Below, piece by piece: positions 1 through 9,342 of a stretch of DNA of 64,000 nt. Under the pieces are notes generated by a model that saw nothing but the letters and a program-made list of their open reading frames with translations, was not told the DNA's origin and ran no database searches. Source of the DNA: an uncultured Treponema sp. (lineage in GTDB: Bacteria > Spirochaetota > Spirochaetia > Treponematales > Treponemataceae); contig NZ_CAMCEC010000007.1 of assembly GCF_945873775.1 (NCBI RefSeq), positions 51,296 to 115,295 on the forward strand. The letters run 5' to 3'. A program made the position numbers and the translations under genes. The stretch's first letter is position 1. Each line of letters starts with the position of its first letter.

Positions 1-1
1 C

Positions 2-1738
2 AAGCATGAAATTTTTCCGCTTTTAACGCCATTGAGAACTGACACAGATGTTTTTCCTCATGTAGGCGCGCTTTGCCTGACCGCGGCATTTCTTCTTGAG
101 CCAATGGAAGGAGTAAGAAAAATCAAGAATGCGCTTTCAACCTCGCAAGAATCAGATATTGTTGCACTGGTTCAAATTCCGTCAGCAATAAACAGAATTG
201 TGTGGCTTCCGTCTTCAGGAGGAACAAAGCAGTTTGCGCTTATTGACGACATAATCCGGCTTTACGGAACAAAACTTTTTCCGGGCTACAAAGTTCAGGA
301 AACAATGCTGTTCAAAATAGCACGAGACGCGGATTTTGCAGTAAACGAAGATTCCGGGGAACATTTTATTCAGGCGATGGAAGAAGTTCTTGAAAAACGC
401 CAGTCTTCATTCGCGGTAAGAATGACTTACGATTTTGCAAGTGAAAAGCTTTTAAAATTTTTAAAGCAGCATCTAAATCTTTCAAATGAAGATGTTTACG
501 AAGCCTGCGGAATTCTTGACCCTTCATCTTTGGACGAGCTTTTTAACATTGAAGGCGCGGAAAAATACATTTATCCTGAATGGGAGCATTTCTTTCCTAA
601 TTCGCTTCCGGAAGAAGAAACTTACTGGAATGTTTTCAGACAGCAGGATATTCTTTTAAATGTTCCTTACGAAAGTTACGAGCCGGTTGTAAACTTTATA
701 CATCAGGCGGCGCACGATGAGCAGGTTCTTGCAATAAAAATGACTTTGTACAGAACAGGCAGCAATAGTCCGATTGTAAAAGCATTAAAAGAAGCGGCTC
801 AAAACGGAAAGCAAGTTACAGTTTTTGTTGAGCTTAAAGCCCGCTTTGATGAAAAACGAAATATTTCCTGGGCAGAAGAACTTGAAAAAGCCGGCGCAAT
901 TGTTGTCTACGGAATTGTAAATTTAAAAGTCCACGCAAAAATCTGCCTTGTTGTAAGACGTGAAAGCGACGGAATCCGGCGTTATGCGCACATAGGAACT
1001 GGAAACTACAATCCAAAAACCGCAAAACTTTACCAAGATTTGTCCGTTTTTACAACAAACCACGAGCTTGTAAACGACGCAACTTTGTTCTTCAATGTAA
1101 TTTCTGGATACAGCGCGCTTCAGACAATGCATCATCTTTACATGGCGCCAGTAACTTTAAAAAGCCGCCTTCTTGAGCTTATCGAACGTGAAATTCAGCA
1201 AAGCACAAAAGAAACTCCGGGGCACATTGTCGCCAAAATGAACAGCCTTTGCCATCCGCAGATAATCGAAGCGCTTTACAAAGCAAGCAATGCCGGTGTA
1301 AAAATAGAACTCAACATCCGCGGAATCTGCACGCTAGTTCCCGGAGTAAAAGGAATGAGCGAAAACATAAAAGTTGTAAGCATTGTTGACAGATACCTTG
1401 AGCATTCAAGAATTTTTTACTTCCAGAATGGCGGCTCTGAAGAAATTTATTTAAGCAGCGCAGACTGGATGGAAAGAAATCTTGACAAGCGAATTGAACT
1501 CATGTTCCCTGTTTCTGACAAAAAAGTCTTTAAAACAGTCAAAGAGATTTTGTTTTTATATTTTCAAGACAACACGCACAGCCACGTTTTGCAAAAAACA
1601 GGTCTTTGGAAACAACTTTCTCCAGAAAAAAATGAGCAGGCAGTCCGTGTTCAGGAAGTTCTTTATAAAAAATACAAAAAAAAAACTGATATAAAAAAGA
1701 ACACGCCACGCGCAGAATTTACTGTACGCCGCAAATAA
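2..1738 (+). CDS. ppk1: Polyphosphate kinase 1 (5' end outside the window)
   Basis: Frame is open to the window edge (KHEIFPLLTPLRTDTD...). PPK1 motifs such as VPYESYEPVVNFIHQAAHDEQVLAIKMTLYRTG and HAKICLVVRRE...YAHIGTGNYNPKTAKLYQDLSVFT. Confidence 0.95.
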   Translation, partial: KHEIFPLLTPLRTDTDVFPHVGALCLTAAFLLEPMEGVRKIKNALSTSQESDIVALVQIPSAINRIVWLPSSGGTKQFALIDDIIRLYGTKLFPGYKVQETMLFKIARDADFAVNEDSGEHFIQAMEEVLEKRQSSFAVRMTYDFASEKLLKFLKQHLNLSNEDVYEACGILDPSSLDELFNIEGAEKYIYPEWEHFFPNSLPEEETYWNVFRQQDILLNVPYESYEPVVNFIHQAAHDEQVLAIKMTLYRTGSNSPIVKALKEAAQNGKQVTVFVELKARFDEKRNISWAEELEKAGAIVVYGIVNLKVHAKICLVVRRESDGIRRYAHIGTGNYNPKTAKLYQDLSVFTTNHELVNDATLFFNVISGYSALQTMHHLYMAPVTLKSRLLELIEREIQQSTKETPGHIVAKMNSLCHPQIIEALYKASNAGVKIELNIRGICTLVPGVKGMSENIKVVSIVDRYLEHSRIFYFQNGGSEEIYLSSADWMERNLDKRIELMFPVSDKKVFKTVKEILFLYFQDNTHSHVLQKTGLWKQLSPEKNEQAVRVQEVLYKKYKKKTDIKKNTPRAEFTVRRK

Positions 1739-1767
1739 AAAAATATCGCTTTGATTTGAAATTATTT

Positions 1768-1829
1768 TGTCTTTCCCGCACTTGATGCGGGAATCTGTTG
1801 TAAAATTTCAATAGATTATCGTAATGACA
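1768..1829. repeat. Dispersed inverted-repeat element, about 62 bp (TGTC(T)TT...AATGACA)
   Basis: Hairpin TTCCCGCA-CTTGA-TGCGGGAA, then CTGTTGTAAAATTTCAATAGATTATC, which is shared with the element at 61273-61374. Confidence 0.8.
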
Positions 1830-1871
1830 TTAAACTATAAAACTAGAAATTTGTACTAATACTAAAAGCAT

Positions 1872-1904
1872 AAAGGCTGCCCAGTTTTTGGACAGCCTTT
1901 TTTA
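1872..1904. terminator. Bidirectional intrinsic terminator between ppk1 and infA
   Basis: AAGGCTGCCCAGTTTTTGGACAGCCTTTTTT between convergent genes. Confidence 0.8.
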
Positions 1905-1918
1905 CATTTTTAACAAAC

Positions 1919-2140
1919 TTATCTTTCGCGGAAAATAATACGACCGCGGTTCAAATCATAAGGCGAAAGCTCTACTTTTACACTGTCGCCAGGAACAATA
2001 CGGATATAGTGCTTGCGCATCTTTCCGCTAAGATGTCCCAAAATAATATGGCCATTTTTTAATTCAACACGGAACATTGTGTTAGGCAATGCTTCTTTTA
2101 CAATTCCTTCAACTTCTATAGCCTCGTCTTTACTAGCCAC
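1919..2140 (-). CDS. infA: Translation initiation factor IF-1
   Basis: [76 protein letters not shown] start after GGAGGAATT. Confidence 0.95.
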   Translation of the reverse strand: MASKDEAIEVEGIVKEALPNTMFRVELKNGHIILGHLSGKMRKHYIRIVPGDSVKVELSPYDLNRGRIIFRER

Positions 2141-2167
2141 AATTCCTCCAAAAAAATGTTTGCCTTT

Positions 2168-2196
2168 TTGACAAAATATTCGTATACTATTATGAA
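2168..2196 (+). promoter_or_regulatory. Predicted sigma70-type promoter for the dksA-like gene
   Basis: TTGACA-17 nt-TATGAA. Confidence 0.5.
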
Positions 2197-2217
2197 CAAA
2201 ACATTTAAGACTGTCAA
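2189..2217 (-). promoter_or_regulatory. Predicted sigma70-type promoter for infA
   Basis: TTGACA-17 nt-CATAAT on the minus strand. Confidence 0.6.
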
Positions 2218-2262
2218 CATCAAACATTGAAATCAAAGGCAGTTTTACAGGGGAAGGCTCAA

Positions 2263-2619
2263 ATGAAAAAAGAATTTGTAGATAAACAGAAAAAAAAGTT
2301 GATCGCAGAAAGAAATGAAATCCTTGATTCGCTCGCAGGACGCAATGAACAGCTTACAAAGCTTGTTGACACATTGGAATCCGGCGACGATGTAGATATT
2401 GCGTCTGACACAATTGACAGAACTCTTCTTAACTCGCTTGGAGAAGCTGACCAGCGCAGGCTTACAATGATTGACAGAGCCTTGGACAGAATCCGGCAGG
2501 AAACTTACGGACAGTGCTTGTCATGCGGAAAACAAATTCCAGAAGCCCGCCTTGAAGCTCTTCCTTATGCAGTTCTTTGCGTAGAGTGCCAGGCAAAAGA
2601 AGAGCGCAAAAACCGCTAG
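2263..2619 (+). CDS. TraR/DksA family C4 zinc-finger protein
   Basis: C-terminal [31 protein letters not shown] at 2263 preceded by GGGGAAGG. Confidence 0.85.
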   Translation: MKKEFVDKQKKKLIAERNEILDSLAGRNEQLTKLVDTLESGDDVDIASDTIDRTLLNSLGEADQRRLTMIDRALDRIRQETYGQCLSCGKQIPEARLEALPYAVLCVECQAKEERKNR

Positions 2620-3458
2620 CAAATTTTCTGAGTTTTTAAAGATCCGTCTTCATAGTACGAAAGTTCTGTGTAGCCGGATTTTTTTATGTACTCAACAGCC
2701 TCATCAAACCACCAGTCAATTCCAGCAGCTGAATGCGCATCAGAAGTTATTGTAACAGGAACATTTCTCTCTTTTAAAAGCGACAAAAAATATGGCGAAG
2801 GATATGGAAGAGTCATTCCGCTTCTCAAAATTCCGCCTGTATTCACTTCAACACAAACTCCAGCCTTTGCCGCTGACTTTGCAACTTCCTTAAGTTCGTT
2901 TTTGTACCACTGCGAATTTTCATCAAAAAGATTTCTTCCGCCTAAATTCTGCTTTCTAATCAAATCCGCATGGCCCAAAAAAGTAAACGAAAATTTTTCA
3001 AGCATTTCGCGTTCCAAAGAAAAATATTCCTGAACCGCTTTCTTCACATTTCCGCCAAAACATTCTTTTATTTTTTTGCAAACTGAATCCTGGCTTCCGT
3101 CAGCTTCAAAAAATCCTTTTTTCCCGGGAACAAAATGCACAGAGCCAATCAAAAAATCAGGGTTAAACTTTTCATAATTCTTAAAATCTGGATTGCAAAC
3201 TCCCGCAATATAGTCAGCCTCAAAGCCTGCATAAATTTTTATTTTGCCGGAATATTTTTCCTTCAGACGCAAAATTTCTTTTATATATCCTTCGTGGGAA
3301 TTGGACGGAATGTGCCAGTCGCTTGAAAACGGATACATTGAATGGCTTGAAAATCCTAAAATGTCTATTTTTTTTTCTATTGCGGATTCAACCATTTCTT
3401 CAGGAGTGTTTTTTCCGTCACAAAAAGTTGAGTGAGTGTGAAAATTTGATTTTATCAT
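2616..3458 (-). CDS. PHP-domain histidinol-phosphatase (HisJ/HisK type)
   Basis: FHTHSTFCDGKNTPEEM, GSVHFVPG, LGHADLIRK, EVNTGG, ITSDAHSA. Confidence 0.8.
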   Translation of the reverse strand: MIKSNFHTHSTFCDGKNTPEEMVESAIEKKIDILGFSSHSMYPFSSDWHIPSNSHEGYIKEILRLKEKYSGKIKIYAGFEADYIAGVCNPDFKNYEKFNPDFLIGSVHFVPGKKGFFEADGSQDSVCKKIKECFGGNVKKAVQEYFSLEREMLEKFSFTFLGHADLIRKQNLGGRNLFDENSQWYKNELKEVAKSAAKAGVCVEVNTGGILRSGMTLPYPSPYFLSLLKERNVPVTITSDAHSAAGIDWWFDEAVEYIKKSGYTELSYYEDGSLKTQKIC

Positions 3459-3472
3459 AAAATATTCCGTTT

Positions 3473-4708
3473 TTATGAATTAGAATGCAAAATTTCTATA
3501 ACTTTGCCCAAAACTACAGACGGCTTCTGCGGCTTAACAAGATAGCTTCTTGCGCCCAGAGAAAGAGCCTGCATTACAACTTCTTTTGCAGCTGCCTTTG
3601 AATAAACAATAACTGGAATCTGCAAGCCTTTCCGCTGAAAATTCTTTAGAACATTGATTCCGTCCATATCCGGCAAATACAAATCCATGATAACGGCATC
3701 GTATTCTTTTCCAGTCGAAAGGGAATCAAAAAAAGCGCCGGCTGTTTCAAAAAGCTCAGTTTCACCGCTTACAGAAGAAAAAGTATTTTGCAGAAGCTTG
3801 CGCACGACAATGTCATCGTCAATAACCGCAATCCGCATCATGCTTCCAAAATTTCCTTCAAGTTCGCTTTTAGAATCAATAAATCCCAACGCAGATTCTT
3901 CGGCAGGCTTGTCAGAAATCAGAACTTTGTCATAAAGGAATTCCTTGATATTGTAATTTGAATCTTGGTCAACCATAAATCCCACGATAGATTCAATGTC
4001 GTTTGAAACTTGTATTCCAAAATATTCAGGATGCCCCTTTACAAGTTCCTTTGTAAAAACATCATTCGTCAGGATTTTTATATATTTGTTTGGGATTCTT
4101 CCTTCCGCGGAAATATTGTCAATCAAAAGCTCAAGGTTCATGCCGTCAACAAAACTAAGCTGAATATTTGTCAGCATAAGAATAACCTTGGGAACATTTA
4201 TTTTGTAATGCTCAATAAGTTCCGCAAGCCTGTATTTTAAAAGCATAAGTTTTTCACGGTTAAGTCCAAACGCAACTTCAATAAAAATCAGGCTTCCGTT
4301 CAAATGGACATCAAGAATGCAAGGCGTTTTGTCCATTGAAAATTCAATTTGAAGAATTTTTCCAACAGCCTCAAAGAAAACTTCAAATTTAATTGGCTTG
4401 GAAAAATATTTTACTACATTATATTCAACAAGATTCGCAATTTTTGAGCGTTCGATTACAGGACCTGTAATTATTATGGGAATTTTGCGTGCATTCGGAT
4501 CAACGCTCTTTTTTTCCAAAAGGTGCATCACATCTTCAGAAAGTCCGTCTTCCGCCTCAATGATTATCAAATTGGGCAGCAGAGTTATCATTTTTGTATA
4601 GGCTTCTCTACTAGAAACTGACTCAAGCGAAATTTGCTCAGTTGAAAATTTGTCATGCAAAAAACCGCCGAATAAAGAAGAGCAGTCTATAAGAAGTACC
4701 GATTTCAT
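3473..4708 (-). CDS. Two-receiver response regulator (degenerate N-terminal REC, STAS-like middle, intact C-terminal REC)
   Basis: C-terminal IAVIDDDIVVRKLLQ...VIMDLYLPDMDG...VYSKA...LVKPQ; N-terminal LLIDCSS...LIIIEAEDG...KYFSKPI. Confidence 0.75.
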   Translation of the reverse strand: MKSVLLIDCSSLFGGFLHDKFSTEQISLESVSSREAYTKMITLLPNLIIIEAEDGLSEDVMHLLEKKSVDPNARKIPIIITGPVIERSKIANLVEYNVVKYFSKPIKFEVFFEAVGKILQIEFSMDKTPCILDVHLNGSLIFIEVAFGLNREKLMLLKYRLAELIEHYKINVPKVILMLTNIQLSFVDGMNLELLIDNISAEGRIPNKYIKILTNDVFTKELVKGHPEYFGIQVSNDIESIVGFMVDQDSNYNIKEFLYDKVLISDKPAEESALGFIDSKSELEGNFGSMMRIAVIDDDIVVRKLLQNTFSSVSGETELFETAGAFFDSLSTGKEYDAVIMDLYLPDMDGINVLKNFQRKGLQIPVIVYSKAAAKEVVMQALSLGARSYLVKPQKPSVVLGKVIEILHSNS

Positions 4709-4787
4709 AATATACATAATACTTCATAAATTGTATAATTTCAATTATAAACACAGTTTAGAAACCAGCTTAATTCACGGAGAAAAA

Positions 4788-5366
4788 ATGAAAAAAACAG
4801 TAGTTCTTTTGGCAAATGGATTTGAAGAAATAGAAGCACTTTCGCCGGCAGATTATCTTCGCAGGGCAGGAGCTGAAGTCATAATCGCAGCAACCGGAAC
4901 TTCCTCTAGAAATGTTGAAGGCGCGCATAAAATTCTTGTAACTGCCGACATGACGCTGGACACATATTTTTCAACTGAAAAAGAGCTGCCGGATGCGGTG
5001 GTTATTCCAGGCGGAATGCCCGGCGCAAAAAATATAAGCGAATGCGCAAAAGCAATGGAATTTATAAATCAGATGTTCAAGGCAAAAAAACTTGTTGCGG
5101 CAATTTGCGCTTCTCCGGCTGTTGTTCTTGGCAAAACTGAAATTCTAAACGGAAAAAACTGGACTTGCTACCCAGAAATGCAAAAAAGTCTTTCCGCAGA
5201 AATTCAGAAAAACCACAAAATTCAGCCAGTTGTTACAGATGAAAATTTAATAACAGGAAGAGGCCCAGGAACTGCCGAGCAATTTTCAATGGAAATTGTA
5301 AGAATTTTATTTAGCGAAGAAACAAAAGCAAAAATTATGGAAGCCTCTGTTCAAAGAAAATGCTAA
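4788..5366 (+). CDS. DJ-1/PfpI family protein
   Basis: VVLLANGFEEIEALSPADYLRRAGAEVIIA...VVIPGGMPGA...VAAICASPAVVLG...GRGPGTAEQFS. Confidence 0.9.
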   Translation: MKKTVVLLANGFEEIEALSPADYLRRAGAEVIIAATGTSSRNVEGAHKILVTADMTLDTYFSTEKELPDAVVIPGGMPGAKNISECAKAMEFINQMFKAKKLVAAICASPAVVLGKTEILNGKNWTCYPEMQKSLSAEIQKNHKIQPVVTDENLITGRGPGTAEQFSMEIVRILFSEETKAKIMEASVQRKC

Positions 5367-5367
5367 G

Positions 5368-6150
5368 CTAATTTGCATTCTGATGAGTCTGAAAAACACC
5401 GCTGTTGAAATTTCCGCTTGAATTCAACTTAAAAGAAAATCCATTGTACATTGTAAGAAATTCTGTGCGGTTTTTAACATCGAGCATTTTGTAAAGCTCA
5501 ACCATGCGGGCTTTTACTGTGCTTTCGGAAACATCATGGAGAAAGGCGATTTTGCTGTATTTTTTTCCTTCCAAAACTGAAGACAAAAATTCAATGTCGC
5601 GAGGAGAACATTCTGTGTCTTCAAGAATTTTTATCCGCTTAACTGATTCCGCCTTTTTTAAAATCGGATAAAGAACTGCAAAAGCAACAAAGCCCATGTA
5701 AACGGCTCCGGCAATATGCGCAAGAGAAAGCAAAAAAACAAGAGAGCCGGATCTAAAAAACTGCGTTGTCAAAGAAACCACAGGAAGAATCATAAAAACA
5801 CAAGTCTTAATACTTCTGTAGCTTTTGAAAAAATTAGAAAAGTTCAAAAACAAAAATGAAAGTCCAAGACACAAAATGCCCAAAATATTTCCGTTGTCGA
5901 AAAAATTTCCTATTCCGTAGCAATAAAAAAGAACAGAATAGCAGCGAAAATCCAAAGAATCAAAACAAAGTCGTAAAAAAAGAAGAAATGCAATAATATT
6001 TATGGCAATTCTAATAAATTTTCTTATGTCGTCAAGATTTTGTGAATCATCAGTAAAAAACTGAAACAAACTCACAATCAGGCAAAATGCCGTAATTGTA
6101 GCTCCAATCCGACCTAAAATTTCCCATAGTTTTTTTTCATCAAAATCCAT
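5368..6150 (-). CDS. LuxR-type HTH regulator with multi-pass membrane N-terminus
   Basis: C-terminal EFLSSVLEGKKYSKIAFLHDVSESTVKARMVELYKMLDVKNRTEFLTMY; hydrophobic N-terminal segments. Confidence 0.7.
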   Translation of the reverse strand: MDFDEKKLWEILGRIGATITAFCLIVSLFQFFTDDSQNLDDIRKFIRIAINIIAFLLFLRLCFDSLDFRCYSVLFYCYGIGNFFDNGNILGILCLGLSFLFLNFSNFFKSYRSIKTCVFMILPVVSLTTQFFRSGSLVFLLSLAHIAGAVYMGFVAFAVLYPILKKAESVKRIKILEDTECSPRDIEFLSSVLEGKKYSKIAFLHDVSESTVKARMVELYKMLDVKNRTEFLTMYNGFSFKLNSSGNFNSGVFQTHQNAN

Positions 6151-6166
6151 TTTTGTTTCTGCGGAT

Positions 6167-6712
6167 TCATTTTAAGTCCCTTGATTCCGCCAAGACTTTT
6201 GTAATCTCTCCTATATAAATTGTATGAAAATCATTTTTTCTATAAAACTGATTACAAAATTTCTCTTCCACAAATTTAAATGAATCTAGTTCCTGCGAAT
6301 AAAGTTTTTGGCAAAACAAGACAAGCCGAGCCTGCTTTATCCAAGGAGTTCCATTCATATATTCAACATCAAGTTTTGTCGCACGGAATTTATCTTCGTT
6401 GCGTCCTGAATGGCAACCACAGTAGTCAAGAGCAGTCTTATATCTTTCAGGAAGAAAACTCAACGAAAAACTATCCGTTTCATCTATAATTTCCTTTGTA
6501 TATCTTGAAGGACGAATATAAACTGTCGCCACATTTTTGTTCCAAAGAACTCCAAGCCCGCCCCAGTTCGCTGTCATTGTATTCGGTCGGCCAGTAATAA
6601 TGCTTCCGTCATCTGAAACTTTTTTTGTGCAAGCCGTAATCAGCATCTGATCTTTTCCAATCAGCTTGAACGGATTATCTAAAATCGCCTCTGGCTTTAT
6701 AACTTTCAACAT
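6167..6712 (-). CDS. Flavin reductase-like (FMN-binding split-barrel) protein
   Basis: ITACTKKVSDDGSIITGRPNTMTANWGGLGVLWNKNVATVYIRPSRYTKEIIDETDSFSLSFLPERYK. Confidence 0.75.
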   Translation of the reverse strand: MLKVIKPEAILDNPFKLIGKDQMLITACTKKVSDDGSIITGRPNTMTANWGGLGVLWNKNVATVYIRPSRYTKEIIDETDSFSLSFLPERYKTALDYCGCHSGRNEDKFRATKLDVEYMNGTPWIKQARLVLFCQKLYSQELDSFKFVEEKFCNQFYRKNDFHTIYIGEITKVLAESRDLK

Positions 6713-6772
6713 AAATTTTCCACTCCCATAAAAAGTCAAGATTAAAACTTCAGTTTTAGGATTGACCTTTTA

Positions 6773-6873
6773 AGTTGTTTCGCAACGAAGTGAGAAACAA
6801 CTGATAATAAGAAAGTTTGCAATGCAAACTTTTAAAGATAAAAACAGACGCTATTTTCGGCTGTTTTTATCTT
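6773..6873. repeat. Cluster of three consecutive palindromes
   Basis: AGTTGTTTC...GAAACAACT (6773-6802); AAAGTTTGCAATGCAAACTTT (6812-6832); AAGATAAAAACAG...CTGTTTTTATCTT (6835-6873). Confidence 0.75.
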
Positions 6874-6917
6874 ACCTCCTTTTAAAAATTCGGCTTTGCT
6901 ATTTTACAGTTTTAAAA

Positions 6918-6952
6918 TAAAAAAAGCCGGTCTGAACTTATCAAACCGACTT
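6918..6952 (-). terminator. Terminator downstream of tRNA-Ala
   Basis: Minus strand AAGTCGGTTTGATAAGTTCAGACCGGCTTTTTTT. Confidence 0.7.
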
Positions 6953-6963
6953 CCACTCAAATT

Positions 6964-7037
<74 letters not shown>

Positions 7038-7172
7038 TTAAATATTTTTGAATTTTACCAAAAAACAATAACAAGGTCAAGACATCACAAAGAAAGTATT
7101 CCAAATGGATTTAAAAACTTCCCTTAGGAACACTTTCTTTAGTGGCGTTTGATTTCTTGCAAAAAGTTTTTT

Positions 7173-7817
7173 TTAAACTGACCTGATGTCTTTTATTTCA
7201 GCATTGTTAGCTTCAAGCAAAGACTTCAATTCCGCTTCAGAAATATTCGAAACTTTTACGGTAACAGTTCTATGCTTAGAGTCGCTGGCATCAGAAGTTA
7301 CAAGCGAAACAATGTTTCCGTTTTTTTCTGCAATAGCCGCGGCAAGTTTTGCAAGCTCGCCTGGAATTTCATTTACAACTGCGACTGCGCGCACTCCAGG
7401 AGTTCTTGTGTTGAACATATCAATAAAAGTCGCAAACAAATCAGATTCAGTTACAACACCAACAAGAAGATTTTCCTTTACAACCGGAAGGCAACTGATT
7501 CCGTAGTCATTCATAAGCCGGGCAGCTTCTTCAACTGTCTGGTTTGCAGTAGTTGTCTTTACGGATTTCACCATTGTTTTTTCAACAGAAAGCTTGCTTA
7601 ATAAATATCCAAGCTCAAACATATCAAGGCTAGTTGCCGCGCTAGGAGAAGCTTTTGCTAAGTCTGTGTTTGTAATAATTCCAACAAGCGCGCCGCTTCG
7701 GTCAACAACGGGAAGCTTTTTAATTTTGTTTCTGCTCATTGTTTCCTTTGCTTCAAGAACAGAAGCCTCCGGTCCGATTGTTATAGGATTTTCAGTCATT
7801 ACATCTTTTACTAGCAT
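7173..7817 (-). CDS. CBS-domain-pair protein with ACT-like C-terminus (AcuB-like)
   Basis: MLVKDVMTENPITIGPEASVLEAKETMSRNKIKKLPVVDRSGALVGIITNTDL; second CBS GISCLPVVKENLLVGVVTESDLF; C-terminal VNEIPGELAKLAAAIAEKNGNIVSLVT. Confidence 0.85.
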   Translation of the reverse strand: MLVKDVMTENPITIGPEASVLEAKETMSRNKIKKLPVVDRSGALVGIITNTDLAKASPSAATSLDMFELGYLLSKLSVEKTMVKSVKTTTANQTVEEAARLMNDYGISCLPVVKENLLVGVVTESDLFATFIDMFNTRTPGVRAVAVVNEIPGELAKLAAAIAEKNGNIVSLVTSDASDSKHRTVTVKVSNISEAELKSLLEANNAEIKDIRSV

Positions 7818-7819
7818 AA

Positions 7820-8530
7820 TCAGCCTCCTAAATACGCAGATTTTACTGCACTGTCTTTTATCAAGTCTTGAGCGTTTCCGCTTTTTGAAATTACGCCTGT
7901 TTCAAGTATATATGCGCGGTTGGCAATTGACAATGCCTTGTATGCGTTCTGCTCAACCAAAAGAATTGTTGTTCCTGCCGAACTGATTTTTTCAATAATG
8001 CTGAAAATTTCATCAACAAGAATCGGAGCAAGTCCCATGCTCGGCTCATCAAGCAAAAGAAGCGACGGCTTTGACATAAGCGCGCGGGCCATTGCAAGCA
8101 TCTGCTGTTCACCGCCGGAAAGTGTTCCAGAAATTTGTCCTATTCTTTCTTTTAAACGCGGAAAAAGCTCAAAGCACCATTCCATGTCAGTTTTAATTGC
8201 ATCTTTGTCTTTGCGTGAATAAGCTCCCATTTCAAGGTTTTCTTTTACGCTCATATTTGCAAAAACCCTGCGCCCTTCCGGAACTTGAATAAGCCCAAGC
8301 TGAACAATTTTATCCGCGCTCATATTTGTTATGTCTTTTCCTTCAAATTTTATTGTTCCGCTTGCCTTTTTTACAAGGTTGCTGATTGAATGAAGCGTTG
8401 TGGTTTTCCCAGCTCCGTTTGAGCCAATGAGCGTAATGACTTCGCCTTTTTCAACATTGAAGGAAATTCCTTTCAGCGCCTTGATTGCTCCGTAAGAAAC
8501 AACAAGATTTTCAACTTCAAGCATGCTCAT
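7820..8530 (-). CDS. livF: Branched-chain amino-acid ABC transporter ATP-binding protein
   Basis: Walker A GSNGAGKTT, LSGGEQQMLAMARALMSKPSLLLLDEPSMGLAP. Confidence 0.93.
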   Translation of the reverse strand: MSMLEVENLVVSYGAIKALKGISFNVEKGEVITLIGSNGAGKTTTLHSISNLVKKASGTIKFEGKDITNMSADKIVQLGLIQVPEGRRVFANMSVKENLEMGAYSRKDKDAIKTDMEWCFELFPRLKERIGQISGTLSGGEQQMLAMARALMSKPSLLLLDEPSMGLAPILVDEIFSIIEKISSAGTTILLVEQNAYKALSIANRAYILETGVISKSGNAQDLIKDSAVKSAYLGG

Positions 8531-9342
8531 TTTTTCCCTCCAACATCTTCATAGCCAGAACCAAGGTACGCTTTTATAACTTCTTCATTTGACTGAATTT
8601 CCGCAGGAAGCCCGGAAGCAATTACACGTCCGTAGTTTAAAACCATAAGCCGCTCGCAAATTCCCATGACAAGTTTCATATCGTGTTCAATCAAAAGAAC
8701 TGTAAGATTAAATTTTTTGCGGATAAATGAAATAAGCTCCATAAGTTCTTCAGTTTCCTGGCCGTTCATTCCAGCCGCAGGCTCATCAAGCAAAAGAAGC
8801 TTTGGATTAGAAGCAAGCGCGCGGCAAATTTCAAGCTTACGCTGCTCACCGTAAGGCAAGTTGTGCGCAAGTTCATTTTTCTTAGAATCAAGATGAAAAA
8901 TAGAAAGCAAAAGCTCTGTTTTTTCCTGCATGATTTTTTCATCGTTGCGGAATTTTTTAGTCCTGAGCAAAACATCAATCGGCGTAACGGTTCTAGTCTG
9001 ATGAAGCGCGATTTTTATATTTTCCGCAGCAGTCAAATGTCCAAAAAGCCTGATGTTCTGAAAAGTGCGGGCAATTCCAATCCTGTTCAACTGGGCAGGC
9101 GATTTTCCGCTTACAACTTGAATGTTTCCGTCGCGTCCAACAAATGTAATTGTTCCAGAAGTCGGCTTGTAAATTCCAGAAAGCATATTGAAAACTGTTG
9201 TTTTTCCGGCTCCGTTCGGACCAATAAGTCCAATCAGCTCGCCCTGATAAAGCTCAAGGTCAAAATCACTTACCGCGCGCAAACCGCCAAAAACAATTGA
9301 AATATCCTTTGCACGAAGAAGAAGCTCTTTGTTTTCGCTCAT
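8527..9342 (-). CDS. livG: Branched-chain amino-acid ABC transporter ATP-binding protein
   Basis: GPNGAGKTTVFNMLSGIYKPTSG...IARTFQNIRLF...LLLDEPAAGMN. Confidence 0.93.
   Translation of the reverse strand: MSENKELLLRAKDISIVFGGLRAVSDFDLELYQGELIGLIGPNGAGKTTVFNMLSGIYKPTSGTITFVGRDGNIQVVSGKSPAQLNRIGIARTFQNIRLFGHLTAAENIKIALHQTRTVTPIDVLLRTKKFRNDEKIMQEKTELLLSIFHLDSKKNELAHNLPYGEQRKLEICRALASNPKLLLLDEPAAGMNGQETEELMELISFIRKKFNLTVLLIEHDMKLVMGICERLMVLNYGRVIASGLPAEIQSNEEVIKAYLGSGYEDVGGKK

Noticed and set aside
834-1135. Antisense ORFs inside ppk1 and similar ORFs opposite ribosomal genes, rpoB and rpoC
   Set aside because: They mirror strong coding frames, are low-complexity or Phe/Ser/Arg-rich, and have no recognisable family or start signals.
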